Assembly (NCBI GenBank): GCA_963816955.1 | Contig: CAWFME010000003.1 | Location: forward strand, 395,123 to 459,122 | DNA length: 64,000 nt | Direction of reading: 5' to 3' | From: DATFQI01 sp963816955 | GTDB taxonomy: Bacteria > Actinomycetota > Thermoleophilia > Solirubrobacterales > Solirubrobacteraceae | Part shown: positions 1 through 7,950 of the stretch, one piece after another | Position numbering within the stretch: the stretch's first letter is position 1 | Layout: each line of letters begins with the position of its first letter | Made by a program: the position numbers and the translations under genes | The notes under the pieces: generated by a model | What the model saw: only the letters and a program-made list of their open reading frames with translations | Databases searched by the model: none | Told to the model about the DNA's origin: nothing

Positions 1-83
1 GCGACAGCGGCGCCGATGCCTCGGCTGGCGCCCGTGACCACGGCGACCTTGCCTTCGAGGTCTCCCGCTCCAGCTGATCTCAT
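1..83 (-). CDS. Short-chain dehydrogenase/reductase, N-terminus only
   Basis: The first 27 codons of a gene that runs off the left edge. Starting at the ATG whose complement is at 81-83, the peptide contains GKVAVVTGASRGIGAAV. This is the Rossmann beta1-turn with the TGxxxGIG dinucleotide-binding motif of classical SDR enzymes. An NAD(P)-dependent oxidoreductase is therefore expected, but the substrate cannot be judged because the catalytic YxxxK part is outside the window. It lies just downstream of the DHFR-like gene on the same strand, with only 3 bp between them, so co-transcription is likely. Confidence 0.75.
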   Translation of the reverse strand, partial: MRSAGAGDLEGKVAVVTGASRGIGAAV

Positions 84-86
84 CAC

Positions 87-659
87 TCACGCCGCCCGCG
101 GGAGCGTCTTGTCGAGCTGATAGCTCAGGATGACGACGCCGTCGCTGAGCGAGGTCGTGCCGGTCAGGTTGAAACCGACCGCAGGGGCGGTTCCGAACAG
201 CAGATCGCTCGGGCGGCCGGCGCCGACGATCAGCGGGTGCACCCAGAGCCGCAGCTCGTCGAGCAGGCCGTGCTCGAGCAGCAGTCGCGACACGGCCCCG
301 AAGCCATACTGGACGATGTTCTTGCCGGGAGCCTGCTTGAGGCGCGTGATCTCGGCGACGACATCGCCGTCGATCACCTGGGTGTTGGTCCACTGAGGAT
401 CCTTGAGCGTCGTCGAGACCACGTACTTCGGCATCGCGTTGATCTGATCGGACACAGGGTCCCCGGAACGCGTCGGCCAGACCGGGGCGAAACCGTCATA
501 GGTGTGCCGGCCCATCAGCAGCGCGTCACAGGACAGGACCAGATCCGCCTGGATCTGCCCGAAGCGCTCGTCGCCGGGACGCCCGAGCGACGGCCACAGG
601 TGCGGCGCCTCGACGACGCCGTCGAGGCTGATGTAGGTCGAGTTGATGATCCTACGCAT
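87..659 (-). CDS. Dihydrofolate reductase family protein (RibD C-terminal domain)
   Basis: About 190 residues with the fold signatures of the RibD_C/DHFR-like family: NSTYISLDGVVE at the N-terminus, LLMGRHTYDGFAPVWP near residue 60, YVVSTTL in the middle, and a C-terminal LRLWVHPLIVGAG strand. Members are probable NADPH-dependent reductases of unknown substrate, annotated as dihydrofolate reductase family from fold rather than assay. The start at 659 is chosen over an upstream in-frame start at 704 because it begins with the family motif and is preceded by a GAGAGGAA ribosome-binding site. It leads into the truncated SDR gene and the two probably form an operon. Confidence 0.85.
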   Translation of the reverse strand: MRRIINSTYISLDGVVEAPHLWPSLGRPGDERFGQIQADLVLSCDALLMGRHTYDGFAPVWPTRSGDPVSDQINAMPKYVVSTTLKDPQWTNTQVIDGDVVAEITRLKQAPGKNIVQYGFGAVSRLLLEHGLLDELRLWVHPLIVGAGRPSDLLFGTAPAVGFNLTGTTSLSDGVVILSYQLDKTLPRAA

Positions 660-919
660 GGGTTCCTCTCGTTTGGGTGCGCTCGCATGGATGGCTCCGC
701 TCAATGCCTTGCCAGGCCGCGAGCGGCGGGATCAAGGGAGAGTGCGGCGAGGTGGCGACTGAACGCGCGTTTGCCCGCGGGACCCGCGACCGGCAGTGAG
801 CCTCGTCCAGTGGCGATGTTCTGCATTGACACATCGCAACAGAACACGAGAAGACTCGCAATCGGATCGACCCAACGGGTCTGCGCGAACTGATCGCGAG
901 CCCACGCGTGGGACAACGC

Positions 920-985
920 CTAACCGGGCGCGTCCACGGGCAGCACACGACCGGTCACGTGCGATATCGCGGCGCGGGTCTGCCG
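920..985 (-). pseudogene. SDR C-terminal remnant
   Basis: A short minus-strand reading frame ends AISHVTGRVLPVDAPG-stop. This matches the end of classical SDR enzymes (A-S/R-Y-I-T-G-Q-V-L-x-V-D-G-G), and nothing upstream looks like the rest of an SDR. I read it as the 3' scrap of a deleted SDR gene. The rest of 660-1061 shows no convincing coding sequence on either strand. The match covers only about 20 residues, so confidence is modest. Confidence 0.4.
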
Positions 986-1061
986 GAGCATGAAAGCCGT
1001 GGAAACGAGGGCCTTCCTGAGCTCGCTTCTATTTGCGCGCGACGCGCCTTGGATGGTGACG

Positions 1062-1412
1062 TCATCCGGATGCAGCGGGCGGACCTCGGTGGATCTCGAC
1101 CCCGGGGATCGGGGGGTCGTCGCGCGGGTCGTCCGCGCAGCCGGGGACGTGGACGTCCACCTTGGCGCACTCCTCACAGCACGGCCGAAGGCCGAGGATC
1201 ACTGCTCGTCCGTGCTCGTCGATCGGCGCCACGACGTCGTCGTGCTTGAGGTCCATGTACAGCGTGACCCCGTGCGCCCAGGTGACCTTGAGCAGGTCGA
1301 GTTCCCCGTCGTGCTCTGCAGAGACGAAGGGCGGCAGGCCGGCCTCCTCGAGACGGACGGCGAAGCGACGCGCCGCCACGCCGGGGTCCATCGCGATGCG
1401 TCCGAGGTCCAT
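1062..1412 (-). CDS. Hypothetical protein with Cys/His-rich C-terminus
   Basis: About 116 residues, not assigned to a family. The central part (RLEEAGLPPFVSAEHDGELD, then a TLYMDLKHD segment) has the composition of a real acidic, globular actinobacterial protein. The C-terminal third holds CCEECAKVDVHVPGC, which could bind a metal. It is divergent from the truncated haemoglobin gene with a 61-bp intergenic region. The start is uncertain: ATG at 1412 or the in-frame ATG at 1391, neither with a strong ribosome-binding site. Confidence 0.55.
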   Translation of the reverse strand: MDLGRIAMDPGVAARRFAVRLEEAGLPPFVSAEHDGELDLLKVTWAHGVTLYMDLKHDDVVAPIDEHGRAVILGLRPCCEECAKVDVHVPGCADDPRDDPPIPGVEIHRGPPAASG

Positions 1413-1473
1413 GCGTCCGGTAGGCCCGGAGCACGGAGATCTCGCCCCCGTGGAGGTTCGCAATAGTGATCGG

Positions 1474-1920
1474 ATGAGCGAGGCACTGCACGACATCGCG
1501 AGCCGCGCCGATTGCGAGCGGCTGGTGCGTGCGTTCTACGGGCGGGCGCTCGAGGACCCGATCATCGGCTTCATCTTCGTCGATGTGGCGAAGCTCGACC
1601 TCGAAGCACACGTCCCGCGGATCGCGTCGTTCTGGGAGACGATCCTGCTCGGCGCGCGCTCCTACAGCGGCGGCGCGTTCCGTCCACACGCCGAGCTCCA
1701 CGCGAAGGTGCGGCTCCGTGAGGGACATTTCACGCAGTGGCTGAACCTGTGGTCCCGCACGGTCGACGAGTTGTTCGCCGGCGAGCGCGCCGAGCTTGCA
1801 AAGGCGCATGCGCACCGGGTCGCGCAGGCGTTCCTCGGGCGCCTGCAGCAGCTCCCGTCCACTGATCCCGCTCCACTGACGACTGGCCTGACCGTGATAC
1901 AGCGAGGGCCGGCCGCCTGA
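1474..1920 (+). CDS. Group III truncated haemoglobin
   Basis: A 148-residue globin. The N-terminal CERLVRAFYGRALEDPIIGF is the helix A/B signature of truncated globins, with the FY pair at B9/B10. Downstream RPHAELHAKVRLREGHFTQW carries the group III pattern, the His of GHFTQW being the likely proximal F8 ligand. These proteins bind O2 or NO and are linked to redox or nitrosative stress, though function in this group is poorly defined. The ATG at 1474 is chosen because the domain starts immediately; upstream in-frame sequence is antisense to the neighbouring gene. The C-terminal 20 residues extend beyond the usual domain. Confidence 0.88.
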   Translation: MSEALHDIASRADCERLVRAFYGRALEDPIIGFIFVDVAKLDLEAHVPRIASFWETILLGARSYSGGAFRPHAELHAKVRLREGHFTQWLNLWSRTVDELFAGERAELAKAHAHRVAQAFLGRLQQLPSTDPAPLTTGLTVIQRGPAA

Positions 1921-1963
1921 CGCGCGCTGCCCGGCGGACGTGGCAGCTCAGCGGCGGCGACGC

Positions 1964-2257
1964 TCAGGTTGACGCCTTCTCGAAACGCTCGAAGCGCAGC
2001 TCGAGCCGGTGCGGGTCCGGCCGGTCCTCAGGGCGGCGGGGCACGGCGATTCGGCCGCCGTGGAACCCCTGCAGGCCGGTGCGCAGCATCGGCCCGTCGA
2101 TCTCGCGCAGCAACCGTCCGGCGATATGCACCACGCCCATGGGGTCGATGCCGAGCAGATTGCGATCGAACGCGAGGTGGTGGATGGCGCACAGCGCGAT
2201 GCCGTTGACGACCGCGGCCACGCCCTCGGTCTCGGTGGCCGGAAGCCTTACGTTCTC
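1964..2257 (-). pseudogene. HNH endonuclease, C-terminal remnant
   Basis: The minus-strand frame reads GVAAVVNGIALCAIHHLAFD followed by RNLLGIDPMG, and later LREIDGPMLRTGLQGFHGG. This is the second half of a common actinobacterial HNH nuclease family, including the NG-ALC-xHHxAFD metal-binding block. The N-terminal half, with the CAxC zinc pair and the first His, is absent: upstream sequence is taken by the oppositely oriented antitoxin gene. I call this a truncated, probably inactive remnant. A complementary N-terminal remnant of the same family lies at 39727-39930. Confidence 0.6.
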
Positions 2258-2297
2258 CCGGTTGCTGCGTAATACAATTCGTGGTACGTTCCGCGTC

Positions 2298-2546
2298 GTG
2301 GCGCGCACGATCCAAGCGAGGCTCGACCGGCTCGCCGAGGAAGACCTCGCTGTCCTGCGGCGCGAAGGGCACAACGACTCCGAGGCGATCCGCCTCGCCC
2401 TTCACGAGGCGGCCGCGCGTCGTCGGCGCCGGAGTGCGCTGCGGCTCGAGGCTGAGCGGGCCGCTGCCGATGAGGAGGATCTCGCCGAGGCCCGCAGGGT
2501 TCGAGCCGAGATGGACAGCCTCGCCGCTCCGTGGCCTGAGGACTGA
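2298..2546 (+). CDS. MazE-like / ribbon-helix-helix antitoxin
   Basis: An 82-residue protein starting at GTG (VARTIQARLDRLAEEDLA). The N-terminal strand-helix-helix with DSEAIRLALHEAAARR fits a ribbon-helix-helix DNA-binding domain. The acidic and Arg-rich tail (residues 50-82, ending in SLAAPWPED) is the likely toxin-binding tail. It ends 2 bp before the MazF-like gene, the standard antitoxin-then-toxin order. By family knowledge it should neutralise the toxin and repress the operon. The GTG at 2298 is preferred because the conserved part begins there, although the frame is open further upstream. Confidence 0.75.
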   Translation: MARTIQARLDRLAEEDLAVLRREGHNDSEAIRLALHEAAARRRRRSALRLEAERAAADEEDLAEARRVRAEMDSLAAPWPED

Positions 2547-2548
2547 GC

Positions 2549-2866
2549 ATGGTCCGCGGGGAGGTGTTCCGATTGCGGGCGCCGCGCGGGCGTCGAGGCT
2601 CCGAGCAAGGCGGTGAGCGCTTCGCCGTCGTCGTGCAGGCCGACGAGCTGCTGGCGCTGAGCACGGTGCTGGTCGCCCCGACCTCGCGCTCCGCGCCTTC
2701 GCGATCGTTCCGGCCGACGATCGAGATCGGTGGGCAGCCGACGCGTGTCCTGGTGGAGCAGACCACGGCGGTCGTGACCGACCGCCTCGGCAGGTCGGCC
2801 GGCCGACTCGACGCGGATGAGTTGAGTCAGCTCGACGATGCGCTTGCGGTCGTGTTCGGCCTCTAA
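2549..2866 (+). CDS. MazF/PemK-family endoribonuclease toxin
   Basis: 105 residues with the PemK/MazF pattern: MVRGEVFRLRAP at the N-terminus, GERFAVVVQADELL, STVLVAPTS, then RVLVEQTTAVVTDRLGR and a C-terminal ELSQLDDALAVVFGL helix. Family members cleave single-stranded RNA at short motifs and halt growth when the antitoxin is lost. It follows the antitoxin with a 2-bp gap, so the pair is translationally coupled. The final 70 bp have a near-identical copy about 46 kb away at 48866-48935. Confidence 0.88.
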   Translation: MVRGEVFRLRAPRGRRGSEQGGERFAVVVQADELLALSTVLVAPTSRSAPSRSFRPTIEIGGQPTRVLVEQTTAVVTDRLGRSAGRLDADELSQLDDALAVVFGL

Positions 2867-2883
2867 GGCTCGCCTGACACACA

Positions 2884-2901
2884 CCCCGCCCTACCGCGGG
2901 G
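2884..2901. terminator. Possible bidirectional hairpin terminator
   Basis: CCCCGC and GCGGGG form a perfect 6-bp stem around a 6-base loop between the ends of the converging mazF-like gene (ends 2866) and the secreted-protein gene (ends 2914). There is no T-tract, so this is a weak call based on position and stem only. Confidence 0.3.
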
Positions 2902-2913
2902 CGAGCTCCGGGG

Positions 2914-4857
2914 TCAGCCTGTGTAGGGCGAGCCGTCCTCGTTGACGCGCTTGAAGGTCAGCTCGTAGTGGGCGGTGGAGATGATCGTCCCGATGCCGCC
3001 CATCCCCGGGACGGTCGCGGGCACGTCGACGCCGATCGAGTGGGTTCCCGCATCGAAGAAGACGTTGCGTGGGACGTGCGTGGTGACCGGGTCGGGCAGC
3101 GGCGCCCGCACCGGGAACGGCTCGCATTCGCTGATCGTCGGCGGCACGTCGCCGATGTCCGGTGCTCGCGGGTGCCACTTGACGCGGGCCGGCCCGTCTC
3201 CCGCCGGCAGCTCGATCTCGACGGGGAGGATCCAGTCCTCGGTGCCGGTGCCGGTCAGGGTGCAGGCGACGCGCGCCGACGCCGTGTCGTTCCACTTGCA
3301 GCCGCTGAACGTGGCGTACTTGCCGATGCTGCCCTTGGCGAAGATGATGCCGCCCAGCGTGCCGTCGAGCTGGGGGCCCACGGCGCCGTCGACCGGTGCG
3401 CCCGAGTCCTGGAAGGTCGTGGTGTTGTTCTGCGAGGAGCTGTAGGCGCAGCCGAGGTAGGCGAAGATGTTGTTCGCCGACATCTGGTCGGTGTAGGCCA
3501 TGCCGACGGCCTTGTAGGTGGGGTTCGGCTGCGTGAGCACGTCCTGGTTGCCGAACGCCACGCCCGCCTTCGACGTGGCGCGGTACTGGACCCACGCCGG
3601 GTTGCTGGCCGTGACGACGACGAACTCGAACGCCGGCGCCGTGCCGGTGGCCTCGGCCGGCGAGCCCTCGACGTTGAGCTGGTTCGCGCGCTTGAAGATC
3701 CCGTTCGGCCGCGTGCCCTTGTCGAGCGTCGGCTCGAGCCACGCGGTGAAGCGCCCACGGTCGCCGGCGAGGTAGCGCCGCTCGTCGGGTTTCGGGTCGA
3801 AGCGCATCGCCACGCAGCGGTTGAAGTCCTGGTTGAAGCGCTCTTCCATCTGCCGGTACTTGACCATCGCCGTGTACACGACCTCGGCGAACTCGCGGTC
3901 GGTCTCGCCCTGCAGCTTGCGCGCCACCTGGGCCTCCAGCAGGCCCGCGACGTCGGCAGGGGCGCCGGTCAGCCGTACCTGCACGTCGAGCCGGCGCTCA
4001 CCCGCGGTGTAGGTGCGCGAGCGCATGTTGACCTGCGCTCGCCGGCTCGTGACCATGCGCAGGGTCAGCGGCGCCTGGCCGGCGCCGGTGACGGTGGTCC
4101 GCACGATGCCGTCATGATCGATCGTGAGGGTGTCGATCTTCGCGTCGTCGGCCGTCTGACCCCGGTAGGTGTTCTCCTCGGCGAGCGTGGCCGAGTATCC
4201 CGAGATCAGCCGGCGACCGGGCCCGACGAGCCGGATGCTGATCGAGGTCTCTCCGCGCTTGCGGCCCTCGAGCCGGCCGGCGCCCGTGGGGCAGTCCTCC
4301 CCCTCGATGCGATCCGAGGCCAAGCCCGTGCGGAACTCGACGAAGATCGTGACGTCGCCGGCCGGGATCTCGCCGTTGAAGCCGATCGTGTTGCCGTCGG
4401 AGACCCCTATCACGCCGCCGTCGCCGGCTTGGGCCGCACGCGCGTGCGGCCCGACGCGCGCGGCCGCCGCCGCCGGGACGCTCCCGCGACGCGCCGCCAC
4501 GAGCGCGAGCCCCCTGGCGAACGTCCGCCGCAGCGCCGGCGCGGCGCCGTGGCCCGTCCTGCGCAGCCGCTTCGCGAGCGAGGGAACGCGCCGCCCGCGA
4601 CGGTCGCGCAAGGCCGGCCACTTCGACGACAGCAGGAAGTCCAGCGCGAGCCGCCCGCGATCGGCCGCCTTCGGGGCCGGCGGCGCGACGCGCAGCTTGA
4701 CGCAGCGCTTCTTCCGGCCGGTCTTGACGAGCACCTTGCCCTTCTTGCACTTGGTCGCCGCGGACGTGGCCCCGGCGGCGGATGCCGGCGCAACGGCAGT
4801 GCAAGCCATGGCCGCGGCCACGGCCGCCACTACCACGGCGGCGCGCGTGCGGATCAT
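2914..4857 (-). CDS. Large secreted protein of unknown function
   Basis: 647 residues. A classical signal peptide occupies about residues 1-27 (MIRTRAAVVVAAVAAAMACT, then an ApASA-type cleavage region). It is followed by a Cys/Lys-rich stretch, KCKKGKVLVKTGRKKRCVKL, a motif I associate with exported proteins of this lineage. The body has an Arg/Ala-rich region (about 60-150), then beta-rich sequence with several cysteines that could form disulfides in the exported protein. I recognise no catalytic motif. It sits alone, converging on mazF. The length and even codon quality make it a real gene; the function is unknown. Confidence 0.75.
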   Translation of the reverse strand: MIRTRAAVVVAAVAAAMACTAVAPASAAGATSAATKCKKGKVLVKTGRKKRCVKLRVAPPAPKAADRGRLALDFLLSSKWPALRDRRGRRVPSLAKRLRRTGHGAAPALRRTFARGLALVAARRGSVPAAAAARVGPHARAAQAGDGGVIGVSDGNTIGFNGEIPAGDVTIFVEFRTGLASDRIEGEDCPTGAGRLEGRKRGETSISIRLVGPGRRLISGYSATLAEENTYRGQTADDAKIDTLTIDHDGIVRTTVTGAGQAPLTLRMVTSRRAQVNMRSRTYTAGERRLDVQVRLTGAPADVAGLLEAQVARKLQGETDREFAEVVYTAMVKYRQMEERFNQDFNRCVAMRFDPKPDERRYLAGDRGRFTAWLEPTLDKGTRPNGIFKRANQLNVEGSPAEATGTAPAFEFVVVTASNPAWVQYRATSKAGVAFGNQDVLTQPNPTYKAVGMAYTDQMSANNIFAYLGCAYSSSQNNTTTFQDSGAPVDGAVGPQLDGTLGGIIFAKGSIGKYATFSGCKWNDTASARVACTLTGTGTEDWILPVEIELPAGDGPARVKWHPRAPDIGDVPPTISECEPFPVRAPLPDPVTTHVPRNVFFDAGTHSIGVDVPATVPGMGGIGTIISTAHYELTFKRVNEDGSPYTG

Positions 4858-4986
4858 GGTGGGCGCGAGCCTACACGGGGCCGGCGATGAGGTGCGAAAA
4901 GTATGGGTACCGTCCCGCCCAGGCAGTGCGGCGTGCCGGTCGCGGCGGCGTGCTGCCGCATCTGTAGGGGTCCCTACGCGCCCGGC

Positions 4987-5067
4987 TCAGGGTGTCCGGA
5001 CATCGACGAGATCGTCGATGAGCTCGAAGTCCGCGACATTGTGGGTCAGCAGCGGACGTCGATCAAC
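4987..5067 (-). pseudogene. PIN-domain (VapC-like) C-terminal remnant
   Basis: The minus strand reads VDRRPLLTHNVADFELIDDL and stops a few codons later. LLTHNVADF matches the last conserved block of PIN-domain ribonucleases (L-x-T-x-N-x-x-D-F). The earlier acidic residues and the N-terminal strand are missing, and the sequence upstream does not continue a PIN fold in any one frame. It lies in the otherwise gene-free stretch 4858-5201. I read it as a decayed toxin gene. Confidence 0.45.
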
Positions 5068-5201
5068 GCCAGAAGATGCCAGTGCAGGTCCTCGAGCGCG
5101 GTCGGCGGGCGCGCCCCTCGCCGGTGGCGTCGGCCGGCGTGTGGCCGTGATCGTGGAGCCGGCGCGTCCGGCTCTCTTGGCAGAGCCGGTCAGCTTGGCT
5201 T

Positions 5202-5705
5202 CTACGAGGACGACGCTGGGATCGCGAACGGCGGGGGCCCGAGCAACTCGATCGAAGGCGAGCGCTCGGCCGCTTGGCGCAGGCGGGCGAAGTCGGCCGG
5301 CCGCGCCGCGTCATCGGGTGAGGTCACGGTCTCGCCGGCGTCGCGGTAGAAGCTCTCGCCGGAGCCCGGCGTCTGAAACCCGAGCACCCGCGCGGTGTCC
5401 GAGGTCACCATGAACGCGTGCGGGTAGCCGCGCGGTGCGAAGAAGACGCCGCCAGGGCCGACCGGGTGGTCCTCGCCGTCGGCATGTACCAGCAGCTCGC
5501 CGTCGAGCACGTAGATCGTCTCGTCGGTGTCCGGGTGCAGGTGCAGCGGCGTGACCTTGCCGCGTTCCATGTCGTCCTCGAGCAGCACGAACGCCCCGCC
5601 GGTCTCCTGCGCCGTGGCCTTCCAGGTGAAGACGCCTCCCCCGGCGAACCACATTCGCTCGCCCTCGCCACCCTGCCGGATGATCGCAGTCGCCGTCGTG
5701 CTCAT
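5202..5705 (-). CDS. Cupin-domain protein
   Basis: 167 residues with one cupin barrel. PLHLHPDTDETIYVLDGELL is the first cupin motif (HxH, E, G), followed by GPGGVFFAPRGYPHAF as the second motif with its His. Such quercetin-2,3-dioxygenase-like proteins bind a metal, but the substrate cannot be inferred. It is transcribed away from the TetR gene at 5757, with a 51-bp intergenic region containing inverted repeats, so it is the likely target of that repressor. Similar cupins occur at 49181 and 61743, each also beside a regulator. Confidence 0.85.
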   Translation of the reverse strand: MSTTATAIIRQGGEGERMWFAGGGVFTWKATAQETGGAFVLLEDDMERGKVTPLHLHPDTDETIYVLDGELLVHADGEDHPVGPGGVFFAPRGYPHAFMVTSDTARVLGFQTPGSGESFYRDAGETVTSPDDAARPADFARLRQAAERSPSIELLGPPPFAIPASSS

Positions 5706-5725
5706 TGCGCCCTCTCCAAGATGGG

Positions 5726-5776
5726 ACTCGAGTGTCCATGAGACTACGGTACCTTTATGGGCATGTCAATCCCATA
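5726..5776. promoter_or_regulatory. Candidate TetR operator in divergent promoter
   Basis: The short gap between the cupin and TetR starts holds a perfect 8-bp palindrome ACTCGAGT (5726-5733). It also holds an inverted repeat TATGGG-N9-CCCATA (5756-5776) that overlaps the TetR start codon. TetR proteins normally bind dyads in just such divergent gaps. Which of the two, if either, is the operator cannot be decided by eye. Confidence 0.35.
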
Positions 5777-6365
5777 TGAGCTCACGGGGAGGACGAATCA
5801 GAAGGCCCGCACCCGCAACGCACTTGTCTCGGCCGCACGGGAGTGCCTCGCGGACGGCGTGACGCCGACGGTCGAGCAGGCCGCCGATCGCGCGGCGGTG
5901 TCGCGCACGACGGCCTACCGCTACTTCCCGAACCAGCGTACGCTGCTGCTGGCGACCTTCCCGGAGCTCGACGCGACCTCGTTGCTGGGCGACGATGCGC
6001 CGGACGACCCGGTCGCGCGTCTCATGCTCGCCGTCGAGCGCTTTCTCGACATCACGATCGAGCACGAGGCGGTCGCGCGCGCGCATCTGCGTCTGTCGCT
6101 GGACCCGGCCGGACCGGGGGAAGACCTCCCCTTGCGCAAGGGCCGCGCCATCGGATGGTTCGAGGACGCGCTCGAGCCGCTGCGGGAGGATCTGGGCGAG
6201 GCCGGGCGGCGCCGCCTCGCCCTCGCCATCCGGACGGCAGCCGGGATCGAGGCGCTGGTTTGGCTCACCGACGTCGCCGGGCTCGGCCGCGACGAGGCGC
6301 GCGAGGTCATGCGCTGGTCCGCGCGGGCGCTGACGGAATCGGTGACCGCCCCGCACCGCCGCTGA
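5757..6365 (+). CDS. TetR-family transcriptional regulator
   Basis: 202 residues. The N-terminal helix-turn-helix (about residues 20-65) includes ARTRNALVSAARECLADG, then VEQAADRAAVSRTTAYRYFP, the canonical TetR recognition helix ending YRYF. The C-terminal ligand domain is divergent, as usual. It is divergent from the cupin gene with overlapping regulatory DNA, so a one-component switch controlling that cupin is the simplest reading. An ATG at 5763 is an alternative start. Confidence 0.88.
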   Translation: MGMSIPYELTGRTNQKARTRNALVSAARECLADGVTPTVEQAADRAAVSRTTAYRYFPNQRTLLLATFPELDATSLLGDDAPDDPVARLMLAVERFLDITIEHEAVARAHLRLSLDPAGPGEDLPLRKGRAIGWFEDALEPLREDLGEAGRRRLALAIRTAAGIEALVWLTDVAGLGRDEAREVMRWSARALTESVTAPHRR

Positions 6366-6514
6366 TTCTCGGCCGGAAGGGCGCGGGCGCGTGCGCGTGC
6401 GCAATCCTGTAGTCGTCCGTGCTGGACAGGCCCGGCGCGCAGGAGTTAGATATTCGATGCGTCGCCGAGGGCGGTCGCGCGGCGCGGGATGTTCTCAACC
6501 ACAAGGGGGGACGG

Positions 6515-7111
6515 ATGTTGTCCTTCAGATGGCTCGCGATCGGTGCGGGGATCGCGTCGTTCTCGGCCGGCGTCGCCATCGCCGGCTCGCAGTCTGGCGA
6601 GACGACCGCCGTGACGGCCGACTTCCAGGCCGCCGTCGTTTCGCAGAAGCAGCGGCAGTGCGACGCCAACCACGTGAAGTTCCGCGTCAAGTTCGAGGGC
6701 ACGCAGACAAGCGCGGACCAGCGACTGAGCGGGAAGCTCACGATCCGCGCGGTGTCAGTCGTGAACACGCAGAACGGACTCGGCCACGTCAGGGCCAAGG
6801 TCCGCGTGAGCGACGCCGCGACCGGGAAGCCGAAGCTGCACGGCCTCGCCATCGGGGTGATCGAGCCGGATGGTGGATCCGAGGGGCTGCTCCGCGGGCG
6901 CACGGTCGGACCGGACTCGATGCGCCTGCTGGCGAACTTCAACGTCCAGCAGGACCAGTCGACCGGCGCTCTGACGGGCGAGCTCGGCAAGGACTCGCAG
7001 AGCGGGGCCAACCAGGATCCGGCCATCCTCACGAACGCGTGCAAGGGCGGCCATGGGAAGCCCGACGGCGCCAAGGGCAAGCGGAAGGGCCAAGGCCCCA
7101 AGCGCGGCTGA
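6515..7111 (+). CDS. Small secreted protein, unknown function
   Basis: 198 residues from ATG 6515, which follows an AAGGGGGGAC ribosome-binding site; the longer in-frame start at 6419 is rejected. The signal peptide MLSFRWLAIGAGIASFSAGV leads to a probable cleavage after VAIAGS. The mature part is hydrophilic and beta-prone (KLTIRAVSVVNTQNGLGHV, then AKVRVSDAATGKPKLHGL). It ends in a very basic Lys/Gly-rich tail. No catalytic motif is recognised. Confidence 0.7.
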   Translation: MLSFRWLAIGAGIASFSAGVAIAGSQSGETTAVTADFQAAVVSQKQRQCDANHVKFRVKFEGTQTSADQRLSGKLTIRAVSVVNTQNGLGHVRAKVRVSDAATGKPKLHGLAIGVIEPDGGSEGLLRGRTVGPDSMRLLANFNVQQDQSTGALTGELGKDSQSGANQDPAILTNACKGGHGKPDGAKGKRKGQGPKRG

Positions 7112-7122
7112 CCCGCTGGCGG

Positions 7123-7656
7123 CTATCTGGCGCGCTCGCCTGGCGGAAGGTCGTCGGGCAGCGGGAGCTGCTGCGGCGACACGCCGTCCTCGTCCTCCCA
7201 CGCCGCGAACGCCTCCCCGTCGCGGCCGGCATGCTCGCCCGACCCGCCGAGGGCGAGCAGGACGAGGCGACCGGGACCGCGGTTGACGAGCTGGCGGCGC
7301 ACGGAGGGCGCAACGCGGGCGAGGTCTCCACGCCCGAGCGTCTGCTCCTCGCCCTCGACCAGCAGGGTGAGGGTTCCCTCGAGCACCAGGTAGACCTCCT
7401 CCTGCATCGCATGGCGGTGGATGCGGCCACGCTGGCCGGGCTGCAGCACGAGCTGGTTGAGGCCGAAGGCCGTCACCCCGAGCTGCCGGCGGAGAGGGAG
7501 GAAGCGCTCAGCCGTATCGAAGTCCAGCCGCGCACGGGAGATGCCGGGTTCCATGGCGAAAATGCTAAGGAGAACCTCGCGGATCGTGCCGGCGCGGGGC
7601 GCCCGCCCCGTCGACTCCGACTCGGCGACGACACGGTCTCCGGGCTGGAAAACCAT
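7123..7656 (-). CDS. Cupin protein with DUF1918-like N-terminal segment
   Basis: 177 residues. Residues 1-30 (MVFQPGDRVVAESESTGRAP, then RAGTIREVL) match the first half of DUF1918, a small beta-barrel normally found alone. From about residue 35 the sequence becomes a cupin: GRIHRHAMQEEVYLVLEGTL is the metal-binding motif. The start at 7656 has an excellent GAAGGAGA ribosome-binding site. An internal ATG at 7554 would give the cupin alone but has a poor site. A fusion by deletion between a DUF1918 gene and a cupin gene is my inference. Confidence 0.8.
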   Translation of the reverse strand: MVFQPGDRVVAESESTGRAPRAGTIREVLLSIFAMEPGISRARLDFDTAERFLPLRRQLGVTAFGLNQLVLQPGQRGRIHRHAMQEEVYLVLEGTLTLLVEGEEQTLGRGDLARVAPSVRRQLVNRGPGRLVLLALGGSGEHAGRDGEAFAAWEDEDGVSPQQLPLPDDLPPGERAR

Positions 7657-7950
7657 GGCTTCTCCTTCGCTAGTACCCACGGATCGTACGCCTGCGGCGT
7701 GCGACGGCTCAACCCGGTCGCCATCCTTCCGCGATCCGCCGACCAGGAGTAGTCTGGGAGGCGAGCTGGCCCTGCGGCCAACGATCCCGGCCGAAGCGCG
7801 AAGTACAGCCGACGGAGCGATCAACGCGACGAGGCCACGCACTAACGGCGCACGAGATCGACTGTGGGGCCAGCCGCGTCCGGTGCAGCTGTCGCGACCT
7901 CCACGGGCTGCGCCAGGGCTCCCGGATGGAAGGGAGGAAGGAGCGAGTCG

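Noticed and set aside
660..919. Additional gene upstream of the DHFR-like gene
   Set aside because: All frames look like noise; only the short SDR tail at 920-985 is recognisable.
2968..4890. 640-codon plus-strand open frame
   Set aside because: Antisense of the secreted protein; the minus-strand frame has a signal peptide and normal residue composition.
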